A stretch of 38,323 nucleotides of DNA from NCBI RefSeq assembly GCF_963921845.1, contig NZ_CAWUGZ010000111.1, positions 1-38,323 of the forward strand, given 5' to 3'. The notes beneath the pieces are model-generated. The model made no database searches and was not told the DNA's origin. It saw nothing but the letters and a program-made list of their open reading frames with translations. Source of the stretch: Commensalibacter sp963921845 (GTDB taxonomy: Bacteria; Pseudomonadota; Alphaproteobacteria; Acetobacterales; Acetobacteraceae). The stretch's first letter is position 1; each line of letters begins with the position of its first letter. Positions 23,626 through 31,890 of the stretch are shown piece after piece. The translations under genes and the position numbers were made by a program.

Positions 23626-25095
23626 ATGTCCTCAAAAAAGAAAAAATTATTTCAAACGGTACCCCACCCTGTAGAGGGCGCCCATCATCCTCAAAATGTT
23701 GGGTTGTTTCGAACGTATGCTCCATTGCCAGGCGTGGTGGGCGAGGGAACGGAACCGATCCTTGTTAACGATCAAACCATCGGCGCGTTTGGCAATTATA
23801 ATTTGACCAATAATCCTCTAACCACGTTATTTGAAGAGGGGATTGGCTTTCCAGGGTATCCCTATCTCTCGCAATTGTCCTTAAGGGGGGAGTATCGGTT
23901 AATCGTTGAGACCCGAGCCGAAGAAGCAACCCGAGAATGGATTGAACTGACCCCTCCTAAAGAGAGTTCTTTTGATAAAATAGAACAGATCAACGCCGAG
24001 CTTAGACGGTTGGATGTACAAGGGCTACTCCGTAAAATGTTGTGTACGGAGGGGTATTTTGGTCTAGCGCATCTTTATATTGATTTGGAAACGGCACGCC
24101 AGGATGAGGAAGAAAAAGCAGCCCCGTTGTACCTGAGTTCCAAAAAAATTAAAAAAGGAGAGCTCAAAGGGTTTCGATTGATCAATCCCAATTGGGTGAC
24201 GCCGGTGGCGTATAATGCCCAAGACCCCTTAAGCGATGATTTTTATAAACCCTCCCTCTGGTGGGTATTGGGACAACAAATTCATCAATCGCGTTTGTTA
24301 ACGTTGGTCACCCAACCGGTACCCGACCTGTTAAAACCCGCGTATAATTTTGGTGGCATACCGTTTGCGTTTATGTGCAAACCTTATGTGGACAATTGGC
24401 TACGCACTCGACAATCGGTCTCTGATTTGATTAAGTCTTTTTCCACCATGGTGTTGAAAACGGACCTTTCACAATTGTTGAGCCCTGGGTGTGAAGAGCT
24501 CAGCAAGCGCGCCGAACTGATGGCGGCGTATCGCGACAATCGCGGCTTGCAAATTGTTGATAAAGAGACCGAAGATTTAATCAATGTTTCGGTATCGCTG
24601 AACGGTTTGGATAAGTTGCAGGCCCAATCGCAAGAGCATATGGCCGCCATTGCCGGTATTCCTTTGGTTAAATTGCTGGGGATCACCCCGTCGGGGTTAA
24701 ATGCTTCCTCGGATGGGGAAATACGCTGTTTTTACGATAAAATTTCTGCGCTTCAAGAGGCGCATCTCAAGCCAATTCTAAGTAAGATTTTGGAGTTAAT
24801 ACAGTTGCATCTTTTTAGCGAGACTGAGCCCACTTTGGATTTTTATTTTTCTTCGTTATGGCAATTGGATGGGGTGGAGCAATCCAAAATTCGCGTCAAT
24901 CAATCGCAAACGTTGGGTAAGTTGGTTCAATCGCGTATTCTTTCACCGGATGAAGCGAGAAAAAGCTTAACCAATCCGGCACATGCGCCCTTACTCTATG
25001 GGGTTGATCCCCCTGCGAACGCTCGCTCAAAGCGGTCATCTTCGCCGTCCACTCAAAAAAAATCTTCCCGTTCGGCTTCTCAAAAAACATCGTGA
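23626..25095 (+). CDS. Phage portal protein (DUF1073 / HI1409 family)
   Basis: The portal, forming the ring through which DNA enters the capsid. The protein (489 residues from ATG 23626) has the family order: NLTNNPLTTLFEEGIGFPGYPYLSQLSLRGEYR near the N-terminus (family signature, given here only as a region), RAEEATREWIEL, a middle domain with WVTPVAYNAQDPLSDDFYKP, then HQSRLLTLVTQPVPDLL, and a C-terminal part with HMAAIAGIPLVKLLGITPSGLNASSDGE, which is characteristic of DUF1073. The Ser/Lys-rich tail (from about 470) is disordered. The 5' end is open to TTG 23575, but ATG 23626 is preceded by an AG-rich site. It should normally follow terL; an 8.5-kb cargo intervenes. Confidence 0.9.
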   Translation: MSSKKKKLFQTVPHPVEGAHHPQNVGLFRTYAPLPGVVGEGTEPILVNDQTIGAFGNYNLTNNPLTTLFEEGIGFPGYPYLSQLSLRGEYRLIVETRAEEATREWIELTPPKESSFDKIEQINAELRRLDVQGLLRKMLCTEGYFGLAHLYIDLETARQDEEEKAAPLYLSSKKIKKGELKGFRLINPNWVTPVAYNAQDPLSDDFYKPSLWWVLGQQIHQSRLLTLVTQPVPDLLKPAYNFGGIPFAFMCKPYVDNWLRTRQSVSDLIKSFSTMVLKTDLSQLLSPGCEELSKRAELMAAYRDNRGLQIVDKETEDLINVSVSLNGLDKLQAQSQEHMAAIAGIPLVKLLGITPSGLNASSDGEIRCFYDKISALQEAHLKPILSKILELIQLHLFSETEPTLDFYFSSLWQLDGVEQSKIRVNQSQTLGKLVQSRILSPDEARKSLTNPAHAPLLYGVDPPANARSKRSSSPSTQKKSSRSASQKTS

Positions 25096-26029
25096 GGCAT
25101 CTACCCTCCCTTTAAAAGGATCCGAGGTTTCAAATCGGGTTGGTTAAGGGTGGGGAATATCGGTTTAAACGTCGGCGTCAAATGGCTGTGTTTACTGCGT
25201 TTGTTGAAAGTTTTTCCTATGCACCTTTTTAAAAAGCATTTCGCGGCACATTGCTAAGAGATCGAGCGCTTAGTGATATGTTTTTAGGGGGGGGGAATGT
25301 CGGTTTAAACGTCGACGTCAAATGGCTGTGTTTACTGCGTTTTATCAAAAGTTTTTCCTATGCACCTTTTTAAAAAGCATTTCGCGGCACATTGCTAAGA
25401 GGTCGAGCGCTTGGTTATATATTTTTAAGGGTAGGGAATATCGGTTTAAACGTCGACGTCAAACAATTGTGTTTATCGGGCTCTTTAAAACGGTTTTTAT
25501 ACAGTTTCTTAAAAAATATTTGAGGAAGATACCCCTTCGCAAGAAAAATCTAGGGCTTTTGATTAGATAATTTCAAAGAGACGATAGGTCTTCACACGTT
25601 CTCTTTAACAAAACATTTTCCTTTTTAAGCCCCTTCAATGTTTTTTTGCAAAAATAATACAAATCATACCTACCCACAAATGCTTTGCAATCAAGGGGGC
25701 TGCGTTAACGGTTAACGCCAAACTCTTGGGCAATGAAACGATCGTTCAGTTTACGCTTCTAAGAGATTTTTATAAACGCCTAAAGGCTCTTGCATCCGAT
25801 GAGGGTCATAAAGAACTTCGATGTTGGTTACACTGTCAGCGTTAACCCTTTCCGCATCGTATAAATGATTTTTCTGTTTACGCTCTTGAAAACATTTTGA
25901 GGCACCTCGTAAAGACGTAGAGCGTTTCGTCATGTGTTTTCGGGGTGGTTATGGGTTTAAAAGCCAACGTTAAGCAACCTTGTCCCCGCACCATCAATAA
26001 TCTCGGTTTACGTTTTATAAAGGGTTCTC
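25096..26029. other. Repeat-filled gap between portal and the DUF2213 gene
   Basis: No gene. Filled largely by a 140-bp tandem repeat (25143-25560) and a more degenerate copy at about 25885-25980. In phages of this type portal and the protease/scaffold gene are usually adjacent or separated by one small head gene, so a gene may have been lost here. Confidence 0.55.
25143..25560. repeat. 140-bp tandem repeat, two clear copies and a degenerate third
   Basis: CGGTTTAAACGTCG recurs at 25161, 25301 and 25442. Copies one and two share CAAATGGCTGTGTTTACTGC and CCTATGCACCTTTTTAAAAA almost exactly; copy three keeps the first 25 bases and then diverges. A faint extra copy lies near 25885-25980 (AAAACATTTTGAGGCAC...GGGTTTAAAAGCC). 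The last codons of portal (AAAAAACATCGTGAGGCA) resemble the AAAAAGCATTTCGCGGCA block of the unit, so the array may derive from the portal 3' end. Confidence 0.85.
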
Positions 26030-27364
26030 ATGACGATGCCTATTCATACAATGTTAGCATTTGATTCTGCCTCCATGCGTTTTGAGGAATGGAACGGGCA
26101 TTTGCGGGTTGAGAATACGAATCTGACCAAAGCCAATGTTTGTGAATATTACGGTTTTGAAATCAGTAACTACCAAAAATATGGCTTGAACGCACGCCAA
26201 CGCTATCGGTTTTATCGTTCGCCTGACGCGTTGCAACAGGCTTTGCCTTCGTTTAAGGAACGTCCGATTTTGTACGTTCACAAAGCTGCGGATGCCGATC
26301 ATTTGGATAATTCCAAAGTCATCGGCACGACGGGTTCCGATCCGCAGTTTGATCCACCCTACGTTCAATGTTCCATCACCATTTGGGATGGGGATTATAT
26401 CCAGGCCATTAAAGACAATCGACAAAAAGAGCTTTCGGCTTCGTATGCGTTTGTACCCCTGATGACCCCGGGTAACGTGAATGGCGAACCCTATGATGGC
26501 ATTATGACTCATATTTATGTGGATCATATCGCTTTGGTTGAAGAAGGCCGTGCCGGCCATGATGTCCGAGTTTCCGATGAAAGGTTATTAAATTCTATGC
26601 AACACCAGCAAATTTTAAATCCCCTAGGCCTACGCGTACGGGACGCCTTATGCACCTTGCTCAATCAAGGGGTTACAAACGATGCGATGGGCGATGCGTT
26701 GTCCCAATCCATTCAAACCGCCAATGGCGTAAGTAAAATGGGATTTATTCCCATCATGGTAGCGCTTTGCAATCAAAGCGAATGGATTAGCGATGATCAA
26801 CTTGATGCGATTAACGCGTGCTTGCAAGATATACTGAGCAATCCAGCACTCTCTGACCTACGGGATGAAGATCCTCTATATACGCTTAACGATCCTTTAC
26901 CTCTGCAAGCCTCTGTCGATCCTGCACTGTCATCGCAAGCTTCCGATGCCCCTTCCCAGGGGGACCCCTCTCGCAGTCCTAAAGCCCAGCCTAAAACGCG
27001 TCAACAAGATAAACTCCCCGCCGCGGATGGGGCGATAGCAGAGGATTCAATCTCTATAGAAAAGCGCGCCGAAGCCCGGGTGCTTGCACGGTTAAGGGGG
27101 ATTGAAGAAGCTCGGCTTTTGATTCGTCCGTTGGTCGGCAACGATTGGGCAATGGCATGCGATAGTGCCGAAGAAATCCTCCGTTCGTCCCTTGAATCGG
27201 CACTGGGTCAAGCCGTACCGGATGATGTCGGCATTGAAGGATTAAAATTTATGGTTAAACAGCTGCTGAATCAAAAGCAGCCTCACGCCAGGGTTGGGGA
27301 TCGCCAATCCTATCGGCAGAACGATTTTGAACGGATTGGTTCCACACGATTACGGAGAATTTAA
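26030..27364 (+). CDS. DUF2213 phage protein (prohead protease/scaffold)
   Basis: A 444-residue head-morphogenesis protein. The N-terminal about 190 residues are the DUF2213 domain: LTKANVCEYYGFEI, the RPILYVHK strand, DPQFDPPYVQCSITIWDGDY, KELSASYAF and HIYVDHIALVEEGRAGHDV, a close match to the family ending in HxALVxxGRAG. This domain is regarded as a phage capsid maturation protease in many head modules. The C-terminal half is Gln-, Ser- and Pro-rich then helical (KRAEARVLARLRGIEEARLL), suitable for a scaffolding function, and ends with a family-like SYRQNDFERIGSTRLR tail. AAAGGG lies just before ATG 26030. It is directly upstream of the cement and capsid genes, spaced 2 and 12 bp, as one operon. 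Confidence 0.85.
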   Translation: MTMPIHTMLAFDSASMRFEEWNGHLRVENTNLTKANVCEYYGFEISNYQKYGLNARQRYRFYRSPDALQQALPSFKERPILYVHKAADADHLDNSKVIGTTGSDPQFDPPYVQCSITIWDGDYIQAIKDNRQKELSASYAFVPLMTPGNVNGEPYDGIMTHIYVDHIALVEEGRAGHDVRVSDERLLNSMQHQQILNPLGLRVRDALCTLLNQGVTNDAMGDALSQSIQTANGVSKMGFIPIMVALCNQSEWISDDQLDAINACLQDILSNPALSDLRDEDPLYTLNDPLPLQASVDPALSSQASDAPSQGDPSRSPKAQPKTRQQDKLPAADGAIAEDSISIEKRAEARVLARLRGIEEARLLIRPLVGNDWAMACDSAEEILRSSLESALGQAVPDDVGIEGLKFMVKQLLNQKQPHARVGDRQSYRQNDFERIGSTRLRRI

Positions 27365-27366
27365 TA

Positions 27367-27858
27367 ATGGACTTTCAAGCAAAAGTAAATATGGGGATCG
27401 CCCAGGGATGGCATGGGGATTTCGCTTCAGCCAATCCCCATGTTTCCGTTTTAGGTAGCGACGGAATGTATCCAACGGGTACGGGTGGCGTAAAGGTAGG
27501 GTCGTTTGTGTGGGTGGATGAAACCACGTATTCGACGACGCCAGCCCTGGTCAACAAAGGAAGCGGCTCGCCCGTAGGGTTTGTGGCCAGAGAATGGAAC
27601 GGGGTGATTACGTCCTGGCAAGCCGTGGTTTCCAATACTATCCCGCAAGGGGTTATGGTGACCGCGTATGCAAAAGGCGAATTTCTTGTTGTCCTGACCG
27701 AGGACGTGGGGGCGGTTAAACGCGGGGACGAGGTGTATGCCGATCCCACGACCGGTGCCCTCAGCAACGCGGCAACCAAAGGGGCCGTTACCACCCATTA
27801 TACCTATACTGCGTCGGGCAATGTAGGGGATGTCGTTTCAATCTCGGCATGGATTTAA
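27367..27858 (+). CDS. Capsid cement/decoration-like structural protein
   Basis: A 163-residue beta-rich protein starting two bases after the upstream stop, with GGAG upstream. Pattern elements KVGSFVWVD, GFVAREWNGVI, IPQGVMVTAYAKGEFLVVL and KRGDEVYADPTTGAL fit the small structural cement proteins (DUF2190-like, phage Gp24-type) commonly placed just before the DUF2184 capsid gene. Such proteins bind the outside of the capsid lattice and stabilise it. No catalytic motif is present. The assignment rests on pattern and synteny. Confidence 0.75.
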   Translation: MDFQAKVNMGIAQGWHGDFASANPHVSVLGSDGMYPTGTGGVKVGSFVWVDETTYSTTPALVNKGSGSPVGFVAREWNGVITSWQAVVSNTIPQGVMVTAYAKGEFLVVLTEDVGAVKRGDEVYADPTTGALSNAATKGAVTTHYTYTASGNVGDVVSISAWI

Positions 27859-27870
27859 GGAAGCAATTTA

Positions 27871-28923
27871 ATGAAACTGCAATTTTTTCAGCCCAAAAGC
27901 TGGTCACAGGATTCCATGCTGTTGGCGCAAGAATATGGTATCCATTTTCCTCAGGCGCAAGCGTATCTGTCCGAAGCATTGGTGAACGATGCCTCGTTTC
28001 AGCCGATAACGAGTGCCAACAATGGTATCCCCAGCATCTTAACTACGTTTATTGACCCGCAGTTAATTGATATTTTAATTGCCCCCCTAAAAGCAGCCGA
28101 GATTTATGGCGAAGCTAAAAAAGGCGACTGGTTGCACGACGATATGAAATTCGTTGTGGTGGAACCAGGGGGAACCACGCAAGCCTATGGCGATTTTAGC
28201 AATGGGGGATCCACGTCCATTAACGCAGAATTTCCTAGTCGTCAGCAATTTTTGGTACAAACCTTGGTGCATTATGGGGATCGTGAAATTGGCCGTGCCG
28301 GGCTGGCCAATATTGATCTTCCCGCACGGCAGCGGCTGGCTGGGGCAACGACCTTAAATATTTGGCAAAACAATAATTATTTTTTTGGTCAACAATTTTT
28401 GCAAAATTACGGTGCGTTAAACGATCCGAATTTACCTGCCGCTATTACACCAGGCAGCAAAAAAGCCGGTGGCAATTCGTGGAAAAATGCTACGGCTCTG
28501 GAAATTTTTGACGACATCCAAACGTTGTATACTCAGCTTACCACGCAAACCAAGGGTGTGGTCAATTTGGATAATGCGGTCAGCATGAATTCCCCCTTAA
28601 AATTGGTTCTTTCGAATATCTCGCAGGCGTATTTTTTAAGACCCAATGAATACGGTATTTCGGCCATGAAATACATTAAGGATGCGTTTCCGAACTTGGT
28701 GCATTTCAGTGCCCCACAGCTGTCCACAGCCGCGGGAGAGTTGGTGCAATTGTTCGTTGAATCCTATGGCGGGGTGGATACGTTTACCTGTGCATTTTCT
28801 GAAAAATTACGCAGCCATGGGGTGGTTCGTGAATTGTCGTCTTACAAAGAAAAATTAACCCAAGGTGCCTGGGGAACTATTCTCACACGGCCGGTTTTGG
28901 TTGCTCAAATGCTGGGGGTTTAA
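27871..28923 (+). CDS. Major capsid protein (DUF2184 family)
   Basis: A 350-residue capsid subunit. Family features: ISANNGIPSILTTFIDPQLI-type N-terminal arm region (around residues 50-70), then LIAPLKAAEIYGE, the KGDWLHDDMKFVVVEPGG strand, a FPSRQQFLVQTLVHYGDREI spine segment, NIWQNNNYFFG, and near the C-terminus SAPQLSTAAGELVQLF with GTILTRPVLVAQMLGV. AAGGAAG is a strong ribosome binding site. Length is typical and the gene appears intact. It is followed two bases later by the next head gene. Confidence 0.88.
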   Translation: MKLQFFQPKSWSQDSMLLAQEYGIHFPQAQAYLSEALVNDASFQPITSANNGIPSILTTFIDPQLIDILIAPLKAAEIYGEAKKGDWLHDDMKFVVVEPGGTTQAYGDFSNGGSTSINAEFPSRQQFLVQTLVHYGDREIGRAGLANIDLPARQRLAGATTLNIWQNNNYFFGQQFLQNYGALNDPNLPAAITPGSKKAGGNSWKNATALEIFDDIQTLYTQLTTQTKGVVNLDNAVSMNSPLKLVLSNISQAYFLRPNEYGISAMKYIKDAFPNLVHFSAPQLSTAAGELVQLFVESYGGVDTFTCAFSEKLRSHGVVRELSSYKEKLTQGAWGTILTRPVLVAQMLGV

Positions 28924-28925
28924 TC

Positions 28926-29285
28926 ATGTCCGATGACGTTATCGTAAGCTGTAAATTGCTGCACGGACTGTATTTGGATGTCAAGGGTAAACGTATTCGA
29001 CTGAACGGCATTATGCATAGCAAATATATCGAACGGTTGAGCTTTACCCCGGATCCCCAGGCGGTGGGTTTGACCAAAGTGCCAAGAGAATTTTGGCAAG
29101 CGTGGCTGGCCGAACATCAAACGTATGAACCCGTTCTTAAAGGCTTAATTTTCGCCTCAGAAAAAAAACAAGACGCTTTGGATGAGGCCAAAGAAAAGAC
29201 CGGTGTCAAACATGGGTTGGAGAGGATCAGTAACGATGACTTACCCCACAACGTCCAACGTATCGCCGCCGGTCAAGCCGTCTGA
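28926..29285 (+). CDS. Small head-module protein, paralogue of the protein at 30520-30975
   Basis: A 119-residue protein beginning two bases after the capsid stop. VIVSCKLLHGLYLDVKG opens the protein, followed by KRIRLNG, and the motif GLTKVPREFWQAWLAEH in the middle. Small proteins of this kind sit just after DUF2184 capsid genes in many alphaproteobacterial prophages; their role is not known to me. The C-terminus is helical and charged (SEKKQDALDEAKEKTG). Its final 50 bases overlap the next gene's start. It shares the VPR-FW motif and the C-K-x-x-x-GL opening with a protein encoded 1.5 kb downstream. Confidence 0.65.
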   Translation: MSDDVIVSCKLLHGLYLDVKGKRIRLNGIMHSKYIERLSFTPDPQAVGLTKVPREFWQAWLAEHQTYEPVLKGLIFASEKKQDALDEAKEKTGVKHGLERISNDDLPHNVQRIAAGQAV

Positions 29286-29688
29286 GTTCGATTGGTCAGA
29301 GTGGGTGGCCAGTTTTCCCGAACTGGAAAACGCCTTCCCACCCCATCAGGTCGCCGCGTTGGCAACGCGTGCCGCCCTTTATTTTACGCCAGGAACGCGC
29401 AGCGTGGTGGGTTGTCCCACCGCACGGAAAATTCTGTATTACCTGTTGATTGCGCATTGGGTTTGCCTGCAAAAACAAGCCCAAGGGGGGGATACCCTCT
29501 TGGGGCCCTTGCAACGGGTAACGGAAGGCTCGCTCTCGCTTTCAGTGGACACCAGTGGTTTGCACAAGATTGATCCATGGTTATCCCAAACGCGTTATGG
29601 GCAAGAATTCTGGGCGCTTTCGCGTAAATACCGCAGCACGTTTTACATTCAACCCATCACTGATCCTCGGTACCGCATTTTTCCCTAA
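29236..29688 (+). CDS. DUF4054 phage head-completion protein
   Basis: A 150-residue protein of the DUF4054 family, common in phage head-to-tail modules. FDWSEWVASFPELENAFP at the N-terminus (DWxxFxxxFPEF-like), AALYFTPGTRSVVG, RKILYYLLIAHWVCLQ, GPLQRVTEGSLSLSVDT and the end TRYGQEFWALSRKY are all typical. ATG 29236 has AGGA nine bases upstream and lies inside the previous gene. The last 140 bases of the gene form the first copy of a tandem repeat that continues to about 29935, so the gene's 3' end has been duplicated. Confidence 0.8.
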   Translation: MTYPTTSNVSPPVKPSEFDWSEWVASFPELENAFPPHQVAALATRAALYFTPGTRSVVGCPTARKILYYLLIAHWVCLQKQAQGGDTLLGPLQRVTEGSLSLSVDTSGLHKIDPWLSQTRYGQEFWALSRKYRSTFYIQPITDPRYRIFP

Positions 29689-29935
29689 ATGGGACACCAA
29701 TGGTTTGTATAAGATTGATCTATGGTTATTCTAAACGCGTTATGGAGAGGAATTCTAGGCGCTTTCGGGTAAATACCGCAGCACGTTTTACATTCAACCC
29801 ATCCCTGATCCTCGGTATCGCATTTTTCCCTAAATGGTCAGACCAGTGGTTTGTATAAGATTGATCTATGGTTATTCTAAACGCGTTATGGAGAGGAATT
29901 CTGGGCGCTTTCGGGTAAATACCGCACCATCTTTT
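29547..29935. repeat. Tandem repeat (145/146 bp, about 2.7 copies) built from the DUF4054 3' end
   Basis: The block ACCAGTGGTTTG occurs at 29551 inside the gene, at 29696 and at 29842, with GGCGCTTTCG(C/G)GTAAATACCG and CCTCGGTA(C/T)CGCATTTTTCC in each full copy. Copies two and three are noncoding and share changes (GTATAAGATTGATCTATGG). A fourth, weak copy lies around 31107-31220. Confidence 0.9.
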
Positions 29936-30519
29936 GCGTTCTATTCATAGTTGATGCTCTGATTGATGGAAGAGGATGCCGAAAAGATTTGAATTGTATG
30001 TCGGTTAGCCGTTGAAAAGACACGCCCTTGCCCTGGTAAAAGAAAGGTTAAAGCGCCTCTTGCCTCTTTATCAGCTCTGCTGTCCTGTTCAATAAAGACG
30101 ATGGATGAATGGCTTAAAATTCCAGTATGTTCAACGTCAATCCCTTTCAAAAATATCATGCAAGGGGTTTACGTAAAACCGCTTCTAACCCTGAGCAAAG
30201 GGTTATTCGTCGATGAAGGATTAAGCGTTGCATTATCCATAATGTTACCATTCCATGTGCGTATTCATGATCTATGTTCGTTGCGTTATTACATGAAGAT
30301 AACCATATAACAAATTGATTTTAAATAATTTTATGGTTACACCATGGGGCGATTCAGATGGTCGCAGCCTTCCTTATACGGCGGATTTGAACACCAAGTG
30401 ATTTCAACAATTCTTGATGCTTCTATAAGCGTAACATTCGTGTTGCGCATGGTACGTACTTCGACTCGGTGTGGGTTTCGGTTTCTACATCTATTTCTAT
30501 TTCAGAGGTCTATATTTCC
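29936..30519. other. Gap after the DUF4054 repeats, no gene seen
   Basis: Stops in all frames and no protein-like stretch with a ribosome binding site. Probably decayed sequence. Confidence 0.5.
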
Positions 30520-30975
30520 ATGTGTACATCAAAAGGACACTCCAATCATGAAGAAAAAATCTATTCAAACGCAGATAATTTCTCAAGTGAATCCGATAAC
30601 CTCGCTAACCGTGAACAAAATAACGGAGCAAGAGATTCTGCACCTGCTACAGGAATGGAACGAGGACGAGGAAAGGGAACTTCAGGAGGAATTTCACCAG
30701 AACCTACACCATGCGATCCGAGCTTATCTTTAGAAACGGGCGAGCTGGTGATTGGATGTAAACACCCCAATGGGTTGGTCATTCGTTACAATGGCCAGTC
30801 TCTCTTGCTGCTCGGGTCAAACGACATGCCTAAACGGTCTGCGCTTCAATCTTATGGCAGTATAGGCTTTACGCGCGTTCCCCGTTCGTTTTGGTCAGGA
30901 TTTTTAAGCATGAATCCAGAGTGGCTAGCCTTGCAAAATGGCTCGGTTTTTGTTTCCGATACGCAAGATGCGTAG
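30520..30975 (+). CDS. Paralogue of the 28926-29285 head protein, with a low-complexity N-terminus
   Basis: The C-terminal 80 residues clearly resemble the protein at 28926: LVIGCKHPNGLVIRYNGQ against VIVSCKLLHGLYLDVKG, and GFTRVPRSFWSGFL against GLTKVPREFWQAWL. The N-terminal 70 residues (rich in Ser, Asn, Gly and Glu) have no counterpart. ATG 30520 has AGAGG ten bases upstream; the homologous part begins only around 30735. The overlapping frame at 30548-30733 competes for the 5' half, so either the N-terminal part is noncoding or the two genes overlap. Same head/neck module; function unknown. Confidence 0.55.
   Translation: MCTSKGHSNHEEKIYSNADNFSSESDNLANREQNNGARDSAPATGMERGRGKGTSGGISPEPTPCDPSLSLETGELVIGCKHPNGLVIRYNGQSLLLLGSNDMPKRSALQSYGSIGFTRVPRSFWSGFLSMNPEWLALQNGSVFVSDTQDA
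30548..30733 (+). CDS. Possible short helical protein overlapping the next gene in another frame
   Basis: A 61-codon frame from ATG 30548 with AAAGGA ten bases upstream. The C-terminal half is a charged helix (EQEILHLLQEWNEDEERELQ) that looks more protein-like than the other frame over the same bases. It stops at 30731-30733, exactly where the conserved part of the next protein begins, so it might be the true upstream gene, with the downstream one starting at an unusual codon, or both might be halves of one gene joined by a -1 shift. No family recognised. Confidence 0.4.
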   Translation: MKKKSIQTQIISQVNPITSLTVNKITEQEILHLLQEWNEDEERELQEEFHQNLHHAIRAYL

Positions 30976-31350
30976 CCTAGCAAGGAAAGCCATTCAAAGC
31001 TTAAAATACGGAGACATCCCCTATACAAAAGGGTGGGTCCACACGGGTTTCGATTACAATTTCTCATGCGAAATCAAGGCTTTGGTAGTAAAGCTTTGGT
31101 ATCGCATCTTCCCTTGATAAGGTCACACCAGTGATTTGCATTAAAATGATCCGTGGTTGTCCCAACGCGTTAGGGGGAGGAGTTTTGGACCCTTTGACTA
31201 AATGCCGGAGCAATTTTTGTCATAAACATCGCTTGCGTTAAACCTCAGGCATGAAGGAAATGCAGAGGTAAGCTTTTGCGTGAGGACAATATGTTTTGAT
31301 GGATGTATTTTTAAAAGCGACGGCGCCCAGGAAGGCGAGGGAATACGAAA
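30976..31350. other. Gap with a degenerate copy of the DUF4054 repeat
   Basis: No gene. At about 31107-31220 it contains a weak fourth copy of the repeat from the DUF4054 3' end (CACACCAGTGATTTGCA, GTTGTCCCAACGCGTTAG, TTGACTAAATGCCGGAGCA), displaced 1.2 kb from the main array. Confidence 0.5.
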
Positions 31351-31890
31351 ATGGCAAGTTTTTCAGGGAATAAATTTGCGCAAGCTCTTTTAAATACCCT
31401 TACCCCCCATGCGTCTGTATTGACGTTGAACATTGGTTTTAATGAGGCTGATTCTTCAACCCATGCCAAAGATCCTTCGCTTCAGCAACTGGCGCAACTT
31501 AGAGAATATGGGGGATGGACGGATACCCCTTTACCAAACCCTTCTAACGCTTCTGATCTTTCTTCTCATGTTCCCATTTCAGCACAGTTTCATACCTCAG
31601 GGGCAGTCGGTCAGGCAACGTGGTCGGTGCGCAAATCCTTGCTTATCCCCGCAAAGTTTTTTTTTCGCACCGCTATTTCTGCGTGTGAATCGCAATGGAA
31701 ACGAGCGTTTGTGCGTTACCTTAAGGAATCTCGATTTAATGGGACCCGTGCGCTCATGCAGCTGGGGGACCAGGTGGTTCATGACCTACGCCAACAGTTG
31801 ATGAACCATCATGAGTCCGAAGATCCAGCCCTTGCAGCGCTGGACGAACGGTTAAGTCACGCGTTAACGTGGCAGGTGCACGAGCGTTAA
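31351..31890 (+). CDS. Putative neck/tail-completion protein
   Basis: A 179-residue protein of unknown family. ATG 31351 follows GAGGG. The middle has LREYGGWTDTPLPNPSN and SVRKSLLIPAKFFFRTAI, the latter like head-tail connector proteins (phrases such as V.R.SLLIPARPFFR occur in gp10-type proteins); the C-terminus is a helix (ALMQLGDQVVHDLRQQLMNH) fitting the HK97-gp10/minor-tail completion fold, in which a domain ends with DxVxxLRxxI-like helices. Position after the head genes agrees with a head-tail joining role. Unproven. Confidence 0.5.
   Translation: MASFSGNKFAQALLNTLTPHASVLTLNIGFNEADSSTHAKDPSLQQLAQLREYGGWTDTPLPNPSNASDLSSHVPISAQFHTSGAVGQATWSVRKSLLIPAKFFFRTAISACESQWKRAFVRYLKESRFNGTRALMQLGDQVVHDLRQQLMNHHESEDPALAALDERLSHALTWQVHER

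Noticed and set aside
26054..26560. Minus-strand 168-residue frame
   Set aside because: Antisense shadow of the DUF2213 gene.
27375..27798. Two minus-strand frames of 115-139 residues
   Set aside because: Shadows of the cement-protein gene; no ribosome binding site or family pattern.
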